A stretch of DNA of 64,000 bases, from positions 1 to 64,000 of the forward strand of contig NZ_LAYZ01000025.1 in the NCBI RefSeq assembly GCF_000986795.1, in the 5' to 3' direction. Below are positions 27,075 through 34,720 of this stretch, piece after piece. How positions within the stretch are numbered: the stretch's first letter is position 1; every line of letters starts with the position of its first letter. The translations under genes and the position numbers were made by a program. The notes under the pieces were generated by a model. That model was not told the origin of the DNA. It saw only the letters and a program-made list of their open reading frames with translations, and ran no database searches. The stretch is from Salinicoccus sediminis (GTDB lineage Bacteria; Bacillota; Bacilli; Staphylococcales; Salinicoccaceae).

Positions 27075-28162
27075 TCGAAGTTCTGCTTGTCCTCATCGTG
27101 ACAGCGCTTGCCACGAGTGTACCCGGTGTATTCCTCGTCCTGCGCGGACTGTCGATGACGACTGACGCCATCAGCCATACGATCCTGCTCGGCATCGTCC
27201 TTGCCTTCTTCATGACGAATGATATACGTTCGCCATGGCTGATCATCGCAGCGAGCATCGTCGGCATCGCCACCGTCTATATCATCGAACTGGTCTCAAG
27301 AACCCAGCTGGTGCGACAGGATGCAGCCATCGGTCTGGTCTTCACTGCACTGTTTGCAGCTGCCATCATACTGATTTCCAAATACTCGGGGAATGCCCAC
27401 CTTGATATGGATGTCGTCCTGATGGGGGAAGTCCTCTTCGCACCGTTCAACCGGATAGATGTCTTCGGCTTCAGCATACCCGCCGCCCTGTGGCAGCTGT
27501 CGATCATAATGCTTGTGAACTTTGCTTTCATCGCACTGTTCTATAAAGAGCTTAAGCTTACGACCTTTGACCCGAAATTCGCATTCATCGCCGGTTTTTC
27601 AGCCACCTTCATCTATTACGCGCTCATGACGCTCGTTTCCGTCACTGCGGTGGCTGCATTTGATGCGGTCGGCTCCATACTTGTGATCAACTTCTTCGTC
27701 GCTCCCGCCCTTACGGCCTACCTGCTCGTAAGGCGTCTCAGCGCGATGATCTGGCTGTCGATGCTTTTTGCAGTCTGGAACAGTGTAATCGGATATATGA
27801 TCGGTTTCAGCTATGACCTGTCCATTGCCGGTGTCACGTCGTTTACGGCGCTCGTCACTTTCATGGCAGTGTTCATATTCAGTCCCGATGGCTGGCTCAA
27901 CAGCAGGCTCAGGGCATTCAGGCAAAAACGCACCTTCACCCGGGCGATGATACTGATGCTCATGAACGAACGCGGGCATACGCGTCTTACAGCCGGCGAA
28001 ATCACAGCCCACTTCAATCTGAACCGGAAACAGTTCGATAATCATATGGAGCATCTGCTCATCAATGACTACATCGAAAAGAAGAATGGACAGTACACCC
28101 TTACAGAACGGGGCGAGGAATACACACATTACACCCGGATCAAATATGAATTGCCGATATAG
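27071..28162 (+). CDS. mntD: Metal ABC transporter permease 2 with C-terminal winged-helix domain
   Basis: A 363-residue protein. Residues 1-275 are an ABC-3 permease with the loop RGLSMTTDAISHTILLG near 25-41. After a basic linker (RLRAFRQKR), residues about 288-355 are soluble and look like a winged helix: helices around RAMILMLMNERG, AGEITAHFNLNRKQFDNHMEHLL, then a wing KKNGQYTLTERGEEY. Permeases fused to DtxR-like regulators are known (chlamydial YtgCR, and I recall an extension in Bacillus MntC), but this extension has no metal-sensing domain. It may sense or scaffold; DNA binding from the membrane is unproven. The shorter permease lacks it. Confidence 0.87.
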   Translation: MIEVLLVLIVTALATSVPGVFLVLRGLSMTTDAISHTILLGIVLAFFMTNDIRSPWLIIAASIVGIATVYIIELVSRTQLVRQDAAIGLVFTALFAAAIILISKYSGNAHLDMDVVLMGEVLFAPFNRIDVFGFSIPAALWQLSIIMLVNFAFIALFYKELKLTTFDPKFAFIAGFSATFIYYALMTLVSVTAVAAFDAVGSILVINFFVAPALTAYLLVRRLSAMIWLSMLFAVWNSVIGYMIGFSYDLSIAGVTSFTALVTFMAVFIFSPDGWLNSRLRAFRQKRTFTRAMILMLMNERGHTRLTAGEITAHFNLNRKQFDNHMEHLLINDYIEKKNGQYTLTERGEEYTHYTRIKYELPI

Positions 28163-28211
28163 ATATTTTTCTTCATAATAGTAATGGATAATTCTGAACG
28201 GAGTGAGACCC

Positions 28212-28865
28212 ATGAGCCCAACGAAGGAAGATTATTTAAAAATACTGTTTGAACTCGGCGGCCGGACGGAACAGGTGCCGAACAAGGAGATAGCCAACCG
28301 GCTGAGCATCTCCCCGCCCACCGTGACGGAAATGATGAACAGCCTGGTCAAAGCGGGATGGGTGGTATACACGCCGTACAAAGGGAGCAAGCTGACCCAG
28401 GAGGGCACTGACTACGCCAAAAAGCTGATCCGCAAGCACCGGCTGTGGGAAGTGTTCCTTGTGAAACATCTCGGCTTCAACATCAATGAAGTCCATCCTG
28501 AGGCGGAGCTTCTGGAACACTCGACCAGTGCCGAACTCGCCGACAGGCTGGAAGCCTACCTGGAATTTCCGGAGTACTGTCCGCACGGCGGCGCCATCTC
28601 CACCGAGTTGATGGAGGAGCAGGAAGTCAGTACCGTGCATCTGACTGAAGCAGTGCTCGGGGAACCGGTTCGCATTTCCCGCATCGTTGATGAAGACAAG
28701 CTGCTCCAGTATTTTGAAAACCACGATCTCAGAATCGGGGACCGGGTGACAGTGACCGGCAGGGATTCAGGCCTCGACCTTCTCACCCTGAACCACGGTA
28801 CCACGGACAAGGAGATACAGATCAGCCAGACAATTGCCCAATACCTGTTCGTCGAGCATATATGA
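28212..28865 (+). CDS. mntR: DtxR-family manganese-dependent repressor
   Basis: A 217-residue regulator. Residues 1-65 are the winged helix (SISPPTVTEMMNSLVKAGW recognition region), 66-135 the dimerisation/metal domain, and 145-217 an SH3/FeoA-like domain. H76, E99, E102 and H103 fall at the positions of Bacillus MntR metal ligands, and Glu replaces the DtxR Cys (EAELLEH for EACRWEH), which favours Mn over Fe. Position 10 is Lys where MntR has Glu11. ATG 28212 follows GGAG at good spacing; GTG 28203 is less likely. It probably represses the importer upstream through the box at 24470-24503; 49 bp separate it from mntD. Confidence 0.9.
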   Translation: MSPTKEDYLKILFELGGRTEQVPNKEIANRLSISPPTVTEMMNSLVKAGWVVYTPYKGSKLTQEGTDYAKKLIRKHRLWEVFLVKHLGFNINEVHPEAELLEHSTSAELADRLEAYLEFPEYCPHGGAISTELMEEQEVSTVHLTEAVLGEPVRISRIVDEDKLLQYFENHDLRIGDRVTVTGRDSGLDLLTLNHGTTDKEIQISQTIAQYLFVEHI

Positions 28866-28915
28866 TGTCAAAAAGCGTTTCCCGGGAAATTTCCCGGGAA
28901 ACGCTTTTTGACATC
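28864..28915. terminator. Long palindromic bidirectional terminator
   Basis: A near-perfect palindrome with arms of about 25 bp (outer ends GATGTCAAAAAGCG and CGCTTTTTGACATC, centre CCCGGGAAATTTCCCGGG) lies between convergent mntR and the MarR-family gene. Internal A and T runs let it act in both directions. Confidence 0.88.
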
Positions 28916-28938
28916 GGCCTTCCATACTGCCATCCGTA

Positions 28939-29379
28939 TCACTTAACATTCTTCCCCAGTTTTTTCAGAAGCTCTGTCAGCCTTCTCTTCTCTATTACAG
29001 TCAGTCCGCTCGTTATCCTCTCCATCTGTTCTGCATGCTGCGGGAAGATTTCATCCATCAGCTTCCTGCCTCTGGGCCTGAGCGACACATACGTTATCCG
29101 CCTGTCCATCTCGTAACGTTCCTTTACTGCATACCCTTCATTCACCAGTTTGTCCACAACGTACGTAATGGATCCGGAGGCAAGCAGCACCCGGCTGCCT
29201 ATCTCCCGTATCTGCTGGGGGCCTTTATTGTAAAGCAGCTCCATCACAGCGAATTCAGTCGGGTTCAGCCCATACCTTTTCATGTCTTTGAACGACTGGT
29301 CCTGCATCGAATTGAAAGCATGGTGCATGACTATATACAGTTTCAGCGACAGCTGCCGGTTATCGTGTTCTTCCGACAT
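28939..29379 (-). CDS. MarR-family transcriptional regulator (MhqR-like)
   Basis: A 146-residue winged-helix repressor. The segments GLNPTEFAVMELLY, LLASGSITYVVDKLV and the wing DRRITYVSL closely resemble Bacillus MhqR, which represses quinone-detoxification genes. No Cys is present, so it is not an OhrR-type thiol sensor. ATG 29379 is preferred because AAGGAGG ends 6 bp before it, while the earlier ATG abuts that site. No quinone dioxygenase or azoreductase gene is adjacent, so its targets are unknown; the divergent BCCT transporter is one candidate. Confidence 0.82.
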   Translation of the reverse strand: MSEEHDNRQLSLKLYIVMHHAFNSMQDQSFKDMKRYGLNPTEFAVMELLYNKGPQQIREIGSRVLLASGSITYVVDKLVNEGYAVKERYEMDRRITYVSLRPRGRKLMDEIFPQHAEQMERITSGLTVIEKRRLTELLKKLGKNVK

Positions 29380-29458
29380 CTTCATCCTCCTTCTGTTCTT
29401 TCCTATTATTCTTTTCCATCAAAATATACTTTTATTATACAATTACATTTTTAGATGA

Positions 29459-29483
29459 GTATATCATATTAACTTTTGGGTAT
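29459..29483 (+). promoter_or_regulatory. Possible sigma-B promoter of the BCCT transporter
   Basis: GTATAT (29459-29464) and a perfect GGGTAT (29478-29483) are 13 bp apart, near the sigma-B pattern GTTTAA-N12-15-GGGTAT, upstream of the transporter. A sigma-A alternative with TATATT around 29499-29504 is also possible, so the assignment is weak. Confidence 0.4.
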
Positions 29484-29551
29484 ATGTTAGACTGTCCGTA
29501 TATTTAAAATTCCAGAACTTTTACTCAAATGTTGAAGGAGGAGATTTGATT

Positions 29552-31114
29552 ATGGAAGAGAAACCGGGGCGCGGCGGATTGGAAACTGTCGACCATAAAA
29601 TATTCCTGCCCGCCGTAATCATCATAGTGCTGATCAGTATTCCTTTGGCATTATATGAATCGGAATCCCTTGAAATTCTCAATAATATATTCGACCAGAT
29701 CGTCGCCCAGTTCGGATGGGGATACATCTGGTATGCAAACATACTGCTGGCTGCGGGACTTTACCTGTCTTTCTCCAAATACGGCAAGGTTGTGCTCGGA
29801 GCGCCGGATGAAAAACCGCAGTTCACGTTGTTTGAATACGCATCGCTGCTGATTGCAATGGGGCTGGGTTCGACAATCATGAGAACCGGCATGGTGCAGT
29901 GGACCGGTGTAGCGGACAATCCACCGCTCGGCGTGGAGGCGGGCTCCGCCGAGGCGCTTCTGTGGGGCAATTCCTATGCCATGTATATATGGAGTTTCCA
30001 GGTGTTCTCCGTTTTCGTCATGGCGGCACCTGCGATGGCTTACATCATCCACGTGAAGAAACGCCCGATGATGCGAATATCTGAAGCGACGCGCGTCATA
30101 TTCGGCGACCGGTTCACAGACGGCGCGGGCGGCATAATACTCGACATACTGTTCCTCATGAGCATCCTTTCAGGGGCAGCTGTCACACTTGGGCTCGGTA
30201 CGCCCATCATCACGACCAACCTCGCGGAACTTCTCAACACAGAAGTCACCTTTACAATGACCATGATTGTGACCATCGTGTGGGTGGCGCTGTTCTCGCT
30301 GAGTGCCTACCGCGGTATCGAGAAGGGGATCAAGAAGCTCAGCGTCTTCAATATTTACATGGCCGCCTTTTTGGCGCTGTTCATATTGGCCGTCGGACCA
30401 GGTGTCTTTATAATGGACTTTTTCACCGAAACCATCGGTCATCTGCTCACAAACTATTTCACGTTCTCGTTCTACACTGATTCGGTGGCAACAGAGCAGG
30501 CGACTTTCATCAGGAACCATCTGGTATTCTGGATGGCATACAATGCAACGTGGGCGATGCTCCACAGTGTATTCGCCGCCAAAATTTCCAGGGGCCGGAC
30601 CATCAAAGAGATGATCCTGACATACCTGCTCGCACCGACGGCCATATCATGGATTGCGACAGGCATCCTCGGAGGTGTTGGCGTAAATGCGCAGCTGAAC
30701 GGCGGCACCGATGTCCTGGGAATGCTCGGGGACAATGAGGCTGTACAGCTCATACCGAACATACTGCAGACACTGCCCCTGTCCGGATTAGTGATGGCCC
30801 TCTTCATCATCATCGCGATGATTTTCCTGACGACCACACTCGACTCGACTACATTCACCATTGCCACCTACACGAGCAGAAATGACATGAGCAGGATGGA
30901 ACCGTCGAAATTCCTCAGGATCTTTGTAGCTTTCGTCATCACGGCACTTGCCCTGATCCTCATGCAGATCGGCGGCCTCGCACCGCTTGAAGTGGTTTCA
31001 GGCATCATGGGTATACCGATCATTTTCATCCAGTTCCTCACGATCTATGCCGCCAAGAAAATGATGGATGAAGACGAGGCCTGGAAGTATAACATCAGGA
31101 AACCTGACAAATAA
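29552..31114 (+). CDS. BCCT-family transporter, divergent substrate box
   Basis: A 520-residue secondary transporter with 12 predicted helices and the BCCT hallmark AAKISRGRTIKEM after helix 8. Relatives import glycine betaine, choline or carnitine with Na+ or H+, which would serve osmoprotection. The aromatic box is altered: by eye, the Trp pair of BetP (YWAWWISW) is replaced by Tyr-Asn in FWMAYNATW, and the helix-3 glycine stretch reads MGLGSTIMRTG. It may therefore move another substrate. ATG 29552 with GAAGGAGGAG is chosen over TTG 29546. It is monocistronic and divergent from the MarR-like gene. Confidence 0.83.
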   Translation: MEEKPGRGGLETVDHKIFLPAVIIIVLISIPLALYESESLEILNNIFDQIVAQFGWGYIWYANILLAAGLYLSFSKYGKVVLGAPDEKPQFTLFEYASLLIAMGLGSTIMRTGMVQWTGVADNPPLGVEAGSAEALLWGNSYAMYIWSFQVFSVFVMAAPAMAYIIHVKKRPMMRISEATRVIFGDRFTDGAGGIILDILFLMSILSGAAVTLGLGTPIITTNLAELLNTEVTFTMTMIVTIVWVALFSLSAYRGIEKGIKKLSVFNIYMAAFLALFILAVGPGVFIMDFFTETIGHLLTNYFTFSFYTDSVATEQATFIRNHLVFWMAYNATWAMLHSVFAAKISRGRTIKEMILTYLLAPTAISWIATGILGGVGVNAQLNGGTDVLGMLGDNEAVQLIPNILQTLPLSGLVMALFIIIAMIFLTTTLDSTTFTIATYTSRNDMSRMEPSKFLRIFVAFVITALALILMQIGGLAPLEVVSGIMGIPIIFIQFLTIYAAKKMMDEDEAWKYNIRKPDK

Positions 31115-31127
31115 AAATACATTAACC

Positions 31128-31160
31128 AAAAAAGTGGCTGGTGTTCCAGCCACTTTTTTT
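31128..31160. terminator. Bidirectional terminator between BCCT and dps
   Basis: Symmetrical A6-GTGGCTGG / CCAGCCAC-T7 arms with a TGTT loop lie between the convergent genes and can stop transcription from either side. Confidence 0.9.
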
Positions 31161-31168
31161 GTCTTCAT

Positions 31169-31648
31169 CTATACATCCTTGCCGAGGAACGATTTCAGCA
31201 TCCAGTTGTTCTTCTCAACTTCCGTAATCATGCCGATGAAAATATCAGCCGTGCGGTCATCACCTGCATCCTCCGCTGCCTTTTTGCCCTTATCAAGCTC
31301 TTTGATCACAGTGCTGTAATCCTTGACCAGCTGCTTCACCATATCGTTGGCATCTGTGTCATACTCTGCCTCTTTTACACTGGCCGCCTCGATGGCGTCA
31401 GACTGTCTGCCGATCGGTTCGCCGCCGATGGCGAGCAGCCTTTCCGCCAGTTCATCGACATAGGTGCCGGCGGTGGTGTAGAGCTCTTCGAATTTCTCAT
31501 GCAGGGAAAAGAAGTTGGGCCCCTTTACATACCAGTGATAATTGTGGAGTTTTGTCCACAGCACTGTAAAGTTCGCCACCTGTTTGTTCAGTGACTTTTT
31601 GACTTCGTTTTTCTTGTCCGTCTTCTTGCCGTCTTTGGTTTTAGCCAT
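31169..31648 (-). CDS. dps: Dps-family ferritin-like protein
   Basis: A 159-residue mini-ferritin that oxidises Fe(II) with H2O2 and stores it in a 12-mer, protecting DNA. The ferroxidase ligands appear in the helix LHNYHWYVKGPNFFSLHEKFEELY and the DELAERLLAIGG segment that follows. The N-terminal tail is Lys-rich (KTKDGKKTDKKNEVKK), as in Dps proteins that bind DNA directly. The start has a modest GGTGAT site. A sigma-B-like promoter upstream suggests general-stress control; no PerR box was recognised. Confidence 0.92.
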   Translation of the reverse strand: MAKTKDGKKTDKKNEVKKSLNKQVANFTVLWTKLHNYHWYVKGPNFFSLHEKFEELYTTAGTYVDELAERLLAIGGEPIGRQSDAIEAASVKEAEYDTDANDMVKQLVKDYSTVIKELDKGKKAAEDAGDDRTADIFIGMITEVEKNNWMLKSFLGKDV

Positions 31649-31689
31649 TCATTATCACCTTTCCCAATATAGTCTATATCAGTATGAAT

Positions 31690-31714
31690 CTACCCGGTGC
31701 CGCCGCGCATAAAC
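31690..31714 (-). promoter_or_regulatory. Sigma-B-type promoter of dps
   Basis: On the minus strand GTTTAT (31714-31709) and GGGTAG (31695-31690) are 13 bp apart, each one mismatch from the sigma-B consensus GTTTAA / GGGTAT. It lies about 40 bp upstream of dps; dps of B. subtilis is a known sigma-B target. Confidence 0.6.
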
Positions 31715-31738
31715 CATACTGCTGAAACTCTCCGGCAT

Positions 31739-32401
31739 TCAGAGTATGGGGTAGCTGAGTACCCTGTAGGTCCTATTGTCCAGCTTTTCAATGTCCCCTT
31801 GGGCCTCGAGTTTTTTAAACAGGCGCGTCAGCGTCTCGGGCTGCATGCTGAGGTATGAGGACAGGTCTCTTTTGGTCATCTCAAGCTTCACATAGTCGTC
31901 CGCATCCACATGGCCCCTGATATATTCCAGCAGGCGTTCTTCACTGCTGAGCAGGGAGATGTTCGTCGTCTGCTGTTCCGCCGCTTCAAGCCGTTCTGAA
32001 AATTTCTCGATTATCTTTATGCCGATATCCGGGTATTCTTTCATCAATCCGTATATATCGTCTTTGGTAATTTCACAGACCTGTGATTTCTCCATTACTT
32101 CCGCATATGATTCATGCGGCTTGTCCGTACCAAAGAGCGAAAGCTCACCGGTAAACTCCCCGGGCTGCAGCACTCTGATAAGCTGTTCCTTTCCTTCGTC
32201 AGTCAGCCGGTAGATCCTTATCTTCCCCCGGTGGAGAACATACAGCGATTGTTCAGGATCCCCGGCCATAAAGAGATGTTCATTCTTTCTGTATCCTGTG
32301 GAATGGACCTTGCTGAACACTTCATTCATTTCTTTGTCCGTCAGATGGTTGAAAATCGGGACATTCCTTACACATAACTTCTGACCTGAATGGTTCTTCA
32401 T
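31739..32401 (-). CDS. Crp/Fnr-family regulator with two cysteines (FLP-like)
   Basis: A 220-residue regulator: cyclic-nucleotide-like beta barrel (residues 15-125), dimerisation helix, and a C-terminal winged helix with recognition helix QPETLTRLFKKL. E-T-L-T-R parallels the E--SR motif by which FNR reads TTGAT. It has only two cysteines, C10 and C109. E. coli FNR needs four for its Fe-S cluster, but lactobacillal and lactococcal FLP proteins have two at similar places that form a redox disulfide; lactococcal Flp proteins affect zinc homeostasis. It is the third gene after a metallochaperone and P-type ATPase, with an FNR-like box upstream of that operon. Confidence 0.83.
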   Translation of the reverse strand: MKNHSGQKLCVRNVPIFNHLTDKEMNEVFSKVHSTGYRKNEHLFMAGDPEQSLYVLHRGKIRIYRLTDEGKEQLIRVLQPGEFTGELSLFGTDKPHESYAEVMEKSQVCEITKDDIYGLMKEYPDIGIKIIEKFSERLEAAEQQTTNISLLSSEERLLEYIRGHVDADDYVKLEMTKRDLSSYLSMQPETLTRLFKKLEAQGDIEKLDNRTYRVLSYPIL

Positions 32402-32426
32402 TTCACTGCCCCCATATCCCTGCCGG

Positions 32427-34322
32427 TCAGCTCACTCTTTCCCGGAGAGCCGCCGCTATGGTCCGCCTGTCCTTCAGTCTGATCAGCCTTATAGCGTTTA
32501 CTATGACAAGGAGGACACTCACTTCATGAATCAGCATACCAGATGCGAGATGGATATATCCATATAATACTCCTGCCAGCAGCAACACCACTGTGAGAAG
32601 TGCGATGGCTGTGTTCTGGAGCATCACCCGGTATGTCGCTTTTGAAATGTTGAAACCGTGGGCGAGCTGCTCCATCCTGGATCCCATCAGTACGACATCG
32701 GCTGTTTCCATTGCGATATCCGTACCGCCGTGCCCCATCGCGATGCCCACATCGGCAAACGCCAGCGCAGGTGCATCGTTGATGCCGTCACCGACCATCA
32801 TCACTCTCCGGCCGGCCGCTTTCTCTTCCTCGATGTATTTCATCTTGTCCTCGGGCATGAGTTCTGCGTGGAAGCCGTCCAGTCCGAGTATGCCGCTCAC
32901 CCTTTCCGCTGCATATCTGTTGTCGCCCGTCAGCATGACCAGGTTTTTCACGCCCTTATCGCGGAAAGCCTGGATGGTTGCGGCAGCATCATTCCTGATC
33001 TTATCCATGATGGACACGATACCGGTGATTCTGCCATTCTTCGCAACGAATATCGCCGTGTTGCCTTCTTTCTGCTCTCTTACATACCGCTCGCGTACAT
33101 CCCGTGATATCATGATATCATTGTCATCCATCAGTTTTTTATTGCCGATGAGGTAGCGGTCGTTCCCAAGCGCGCCGCTGACGCCCTTACCCTTTATCGC
33201 CTCCGCGTCATGGACGTTCTCTTTTGCCGGATCCAGATTACGGTTTTTGGCTTCTGTGACGATGGTCTGGCCAATGTGATGCTCACTCACTATCTCGATT
33301 TCCGCGACATTCTTCATGAATTCATCTTCATCGGTACCATCGAAGATCTGGATATTTGTGACAGACGGCCTGCCTTCTGTCAGTGTTCCTGTCTTGTCAA
33401 AGATCACCGTATCTATTTTTGCAAAGTTATCTACTATTTCCCCGCCCTTGATGAGTACACCTTTCCTCGCGCCGTTGCCGATACCTGCCACGTATGCGAC
33501 CGGTGCGCCGATTACCAGGGCGCCGGGACATGCGATGACAAGGAATGTAATCGCCAGGTGCAGGTTGCGTGTCAGCAGATACACGATGACTGCAAGTACT
33601 ACGATGAAGGGGGTATAGTAGTTCGCAAATTTGTTCAGGAATTTTTCAGTACCGCTCTTTTTCTCCTGTGCATCCTCCACGAGTTCTATGATCTTCGCAA
33701 ACGTCGTATCCTCACCGACTTTTGTCGCACTCAGCTCGATGTATCCGCTGTCCAGCACACTGCCGCTGAAGACCTCCGCTTCATATGTTTTGAACTTGAG
33801 GTTGGATTCACCTGTGATCGCCGCTTCATTTATGTTCGCCTGCCCTTTGACGATGACCCCGTCAACCGGGACTTTTCCGCCCGGTCTGACAATGACACGG
33901 TCGCCTTCCTCAACATCATCGATGTCGACTTCAATTTCTCCCCCGCCCCTCACGACCGAGGCAGCCGACGGTGCCATGTCCACCAGTGACTGGATGGAAC
34001 TCCGTGTCTTCCTGAGTGTCCGTTTTTCAAGATATGCACCGAACAGGAACAGGAATGTAACGATTGCCGCTTCTGTATATTCCTGAATGAACAGTGCACC
34101 GATCACTGCGATCGTAATCAGCAGCTCTATGCTGAAGCTTTTCATGGAAAGTGCCATCCACGCCTTCTGCACAACCGGACCGATGGCAGCGAATGTAGCG
34201 AGTATGAATGTGACGTTCATAACTTCAGTATAGCCGGAAAACCTGAAAATGAGACCGATGACGATCAGTATTCCCGATGCATACATCAGTATATTCAGAT
34301 GTCGGTTGAACCATTTGTTCAT
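32427..34322 (-). CDS. Heavy-metal P1B-type ATPase with CPG motif
   Basis: A 631-residue metal efflux pump. It has the P-type landmarks: TGES actuator loop, DKTGTLTEG phosphorylation site, a GDGINDAPAL hinge, and a His-Pro-like EIVSEHHIG segment. The membrane metal motif reads VIACPGALVIGAP, that is Cys-Pro-Gly instead of the usual Cys-Pro-Cys. There is no N-terminal metal-binding domain; instead a separate 72-residue HMA protein is encoded directly upstream. The metal cannot be assigned: overall it looks like the Zn/Cd/Co/Pb (CadA/ZosA-like) branch. It is cotranscribed with the Crp/Fnr regulator 25 bp downstream. Confidence 0.88.
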   Translation of the reverse strand: MNKWFNRHLNILMYASGILIVIGLIFRFSGYTEVMNVTFILATFAAIGPVVQKAWMALSMKSFSIELLITIAVIGALFIQEYTEAAIVTFLFLFGAYLEKRTLRKTRSSIQSLVDMAPSAASVVRGGGEIEVDIDDVEEGDRVIVRPGGKVPVDGVIVKGQANINEAAITGESNLKFKTYEAEVFSGSVLDSGYIELSATKVGEDTTFAKIIELVEDAQEKKSGTEKFLNKFANYYTPFIVVLAVIVYLLTRNLHLAITFLVIACPGALVIGAPVAYVAGIGNGARKGVLIKGGEIVDNFAKIDTVIFDKTGTLTEGRPSVTNIQIFDGTDEDEFMKNVAEIEIVSEHHIGQTIVTEAKNRNLDPAKENVHDAEAIKGKGVSGALGNDRYLIGNKKLMDDNDIMISRDVRERYVREQKEGNTAIFVAKNGRITGIVSIMDKIRNDAAATIQAFRDKGVKNLVMLTGDNRYAAERVSGILGLDGFHAELMPEDKMKYIEEEKAAGRRVMMVGDGINDAPALAFADVGIAMGHGGTDIAMETADVVLMGSRMEQLAHGFNISKATYRVMLQNTAIALLTVVLLLAGVLYGYIHLASGMLIHEVSVLLVIVNAIRLIRLKDRRTIAAALRERVS

Positions 34323-34351
34323 CTTCTTTCACCTCTCCCCATTCCATTTAA

Positions 34352-34570
34352 TTAACTGGATTTCACAGACAGTACCGGATAGCCCAATTTTTCCACAATG
34401 CCTTTGATTTCATCGGATGTAATCTTGCCTTCATCATGCTCCACTTTCACTTTGCTGGAATTGAACAGCACTTTTGCCGCTTCGATGCCTTCCTGCTTCT
34501 TCAGGTTGCCCTCAATTTTTTTGATACAGCTCGGACATGTGAATGTTTCTGTGTAGAGATTCGTTTTCAT
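34352..34570 (-). CDS. HMA-domain metallochaperone
   Basis: A 72-residue ferredoxin-like heavy-metal-associated domain with TCPSCIKKIEG, where CPSC is the metal-binding CxxC (usual form MxCxxC; here FTCPSC). The full beta-alpha-beta-beta-alpha-beta length is present. The start at 34570 follows GGAAGAGG; the longer frame has no site. It precedes the P-type ATPase by 29 bp and may deliver metal to a pump that lacks its own such domain. Confidence 0.87.
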   Translation of the reverse strand: MKTNLYTETFTCPSCIKKIEGNLKKQEGIEAAKVLFNSSKVKVEHDEGKITSDEIKGIVEKLGYPVLSVKSS

Positions 34571-34623
34571 ATTGATTACCTCTTCCTGTGATTTTTTGGG
34601 CGTCGGCCCTCTCTTCACTTATC

Positions 34624-34665
34624 ATTATATTGTGCATCTATAAACAAAAAATTGACCCGGATCAA
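34624..34665 (-). promoter_or_regulatory. Heavy-metal operon promoter with FNR-like box at about -41.5
   Basis: On the minus strand a perfect -10 TATAAT (34629-34624) has no good -35; in its place stands TTGATCCGGGTCAA (34665-34652), one base off the FNR consensus TTGAT-N4-ATCAA. With a start site near 34617 the box centre falls at about -41.5, the position of class II FNR/CRP activation. The operon's own Crp/Fnr protein is the obvious candidate activator. Confidence 0.7.
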
Positions 34666-34675
34666 TATTACGCCA

Positions 34676-34709
34676 ATAAAAAAAGAACTGTGTAAATTAC
34701 ACAGTTCTC
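34676..34709 (-). terminator. Terminator after the Cof-type HAD gene
   Basis: AGAACTGTGT and ACACAGTTCT (34684-34708) pair across a short loop and are followed on the minus strand by seven T. Confidence 0.85.
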
Positions 34710-34720
34710 AGCAGATATTA

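Noticed and set aside
24531-28162. Naming the importer znuABC (zinc)
   Set aside because: The His-His-His-Asp ligand set would allow zinc, but two permeases, an MntR-type Glu regulator and an MntR-like box favour manganese; kept as an alternative in the entry.
33210-33989. 259-codon plus-strand frame antisense to the P-type ATPase
   Set aside because: The ATPase has every family motif on the other strand; the frame has no RBS or recognisable domain.
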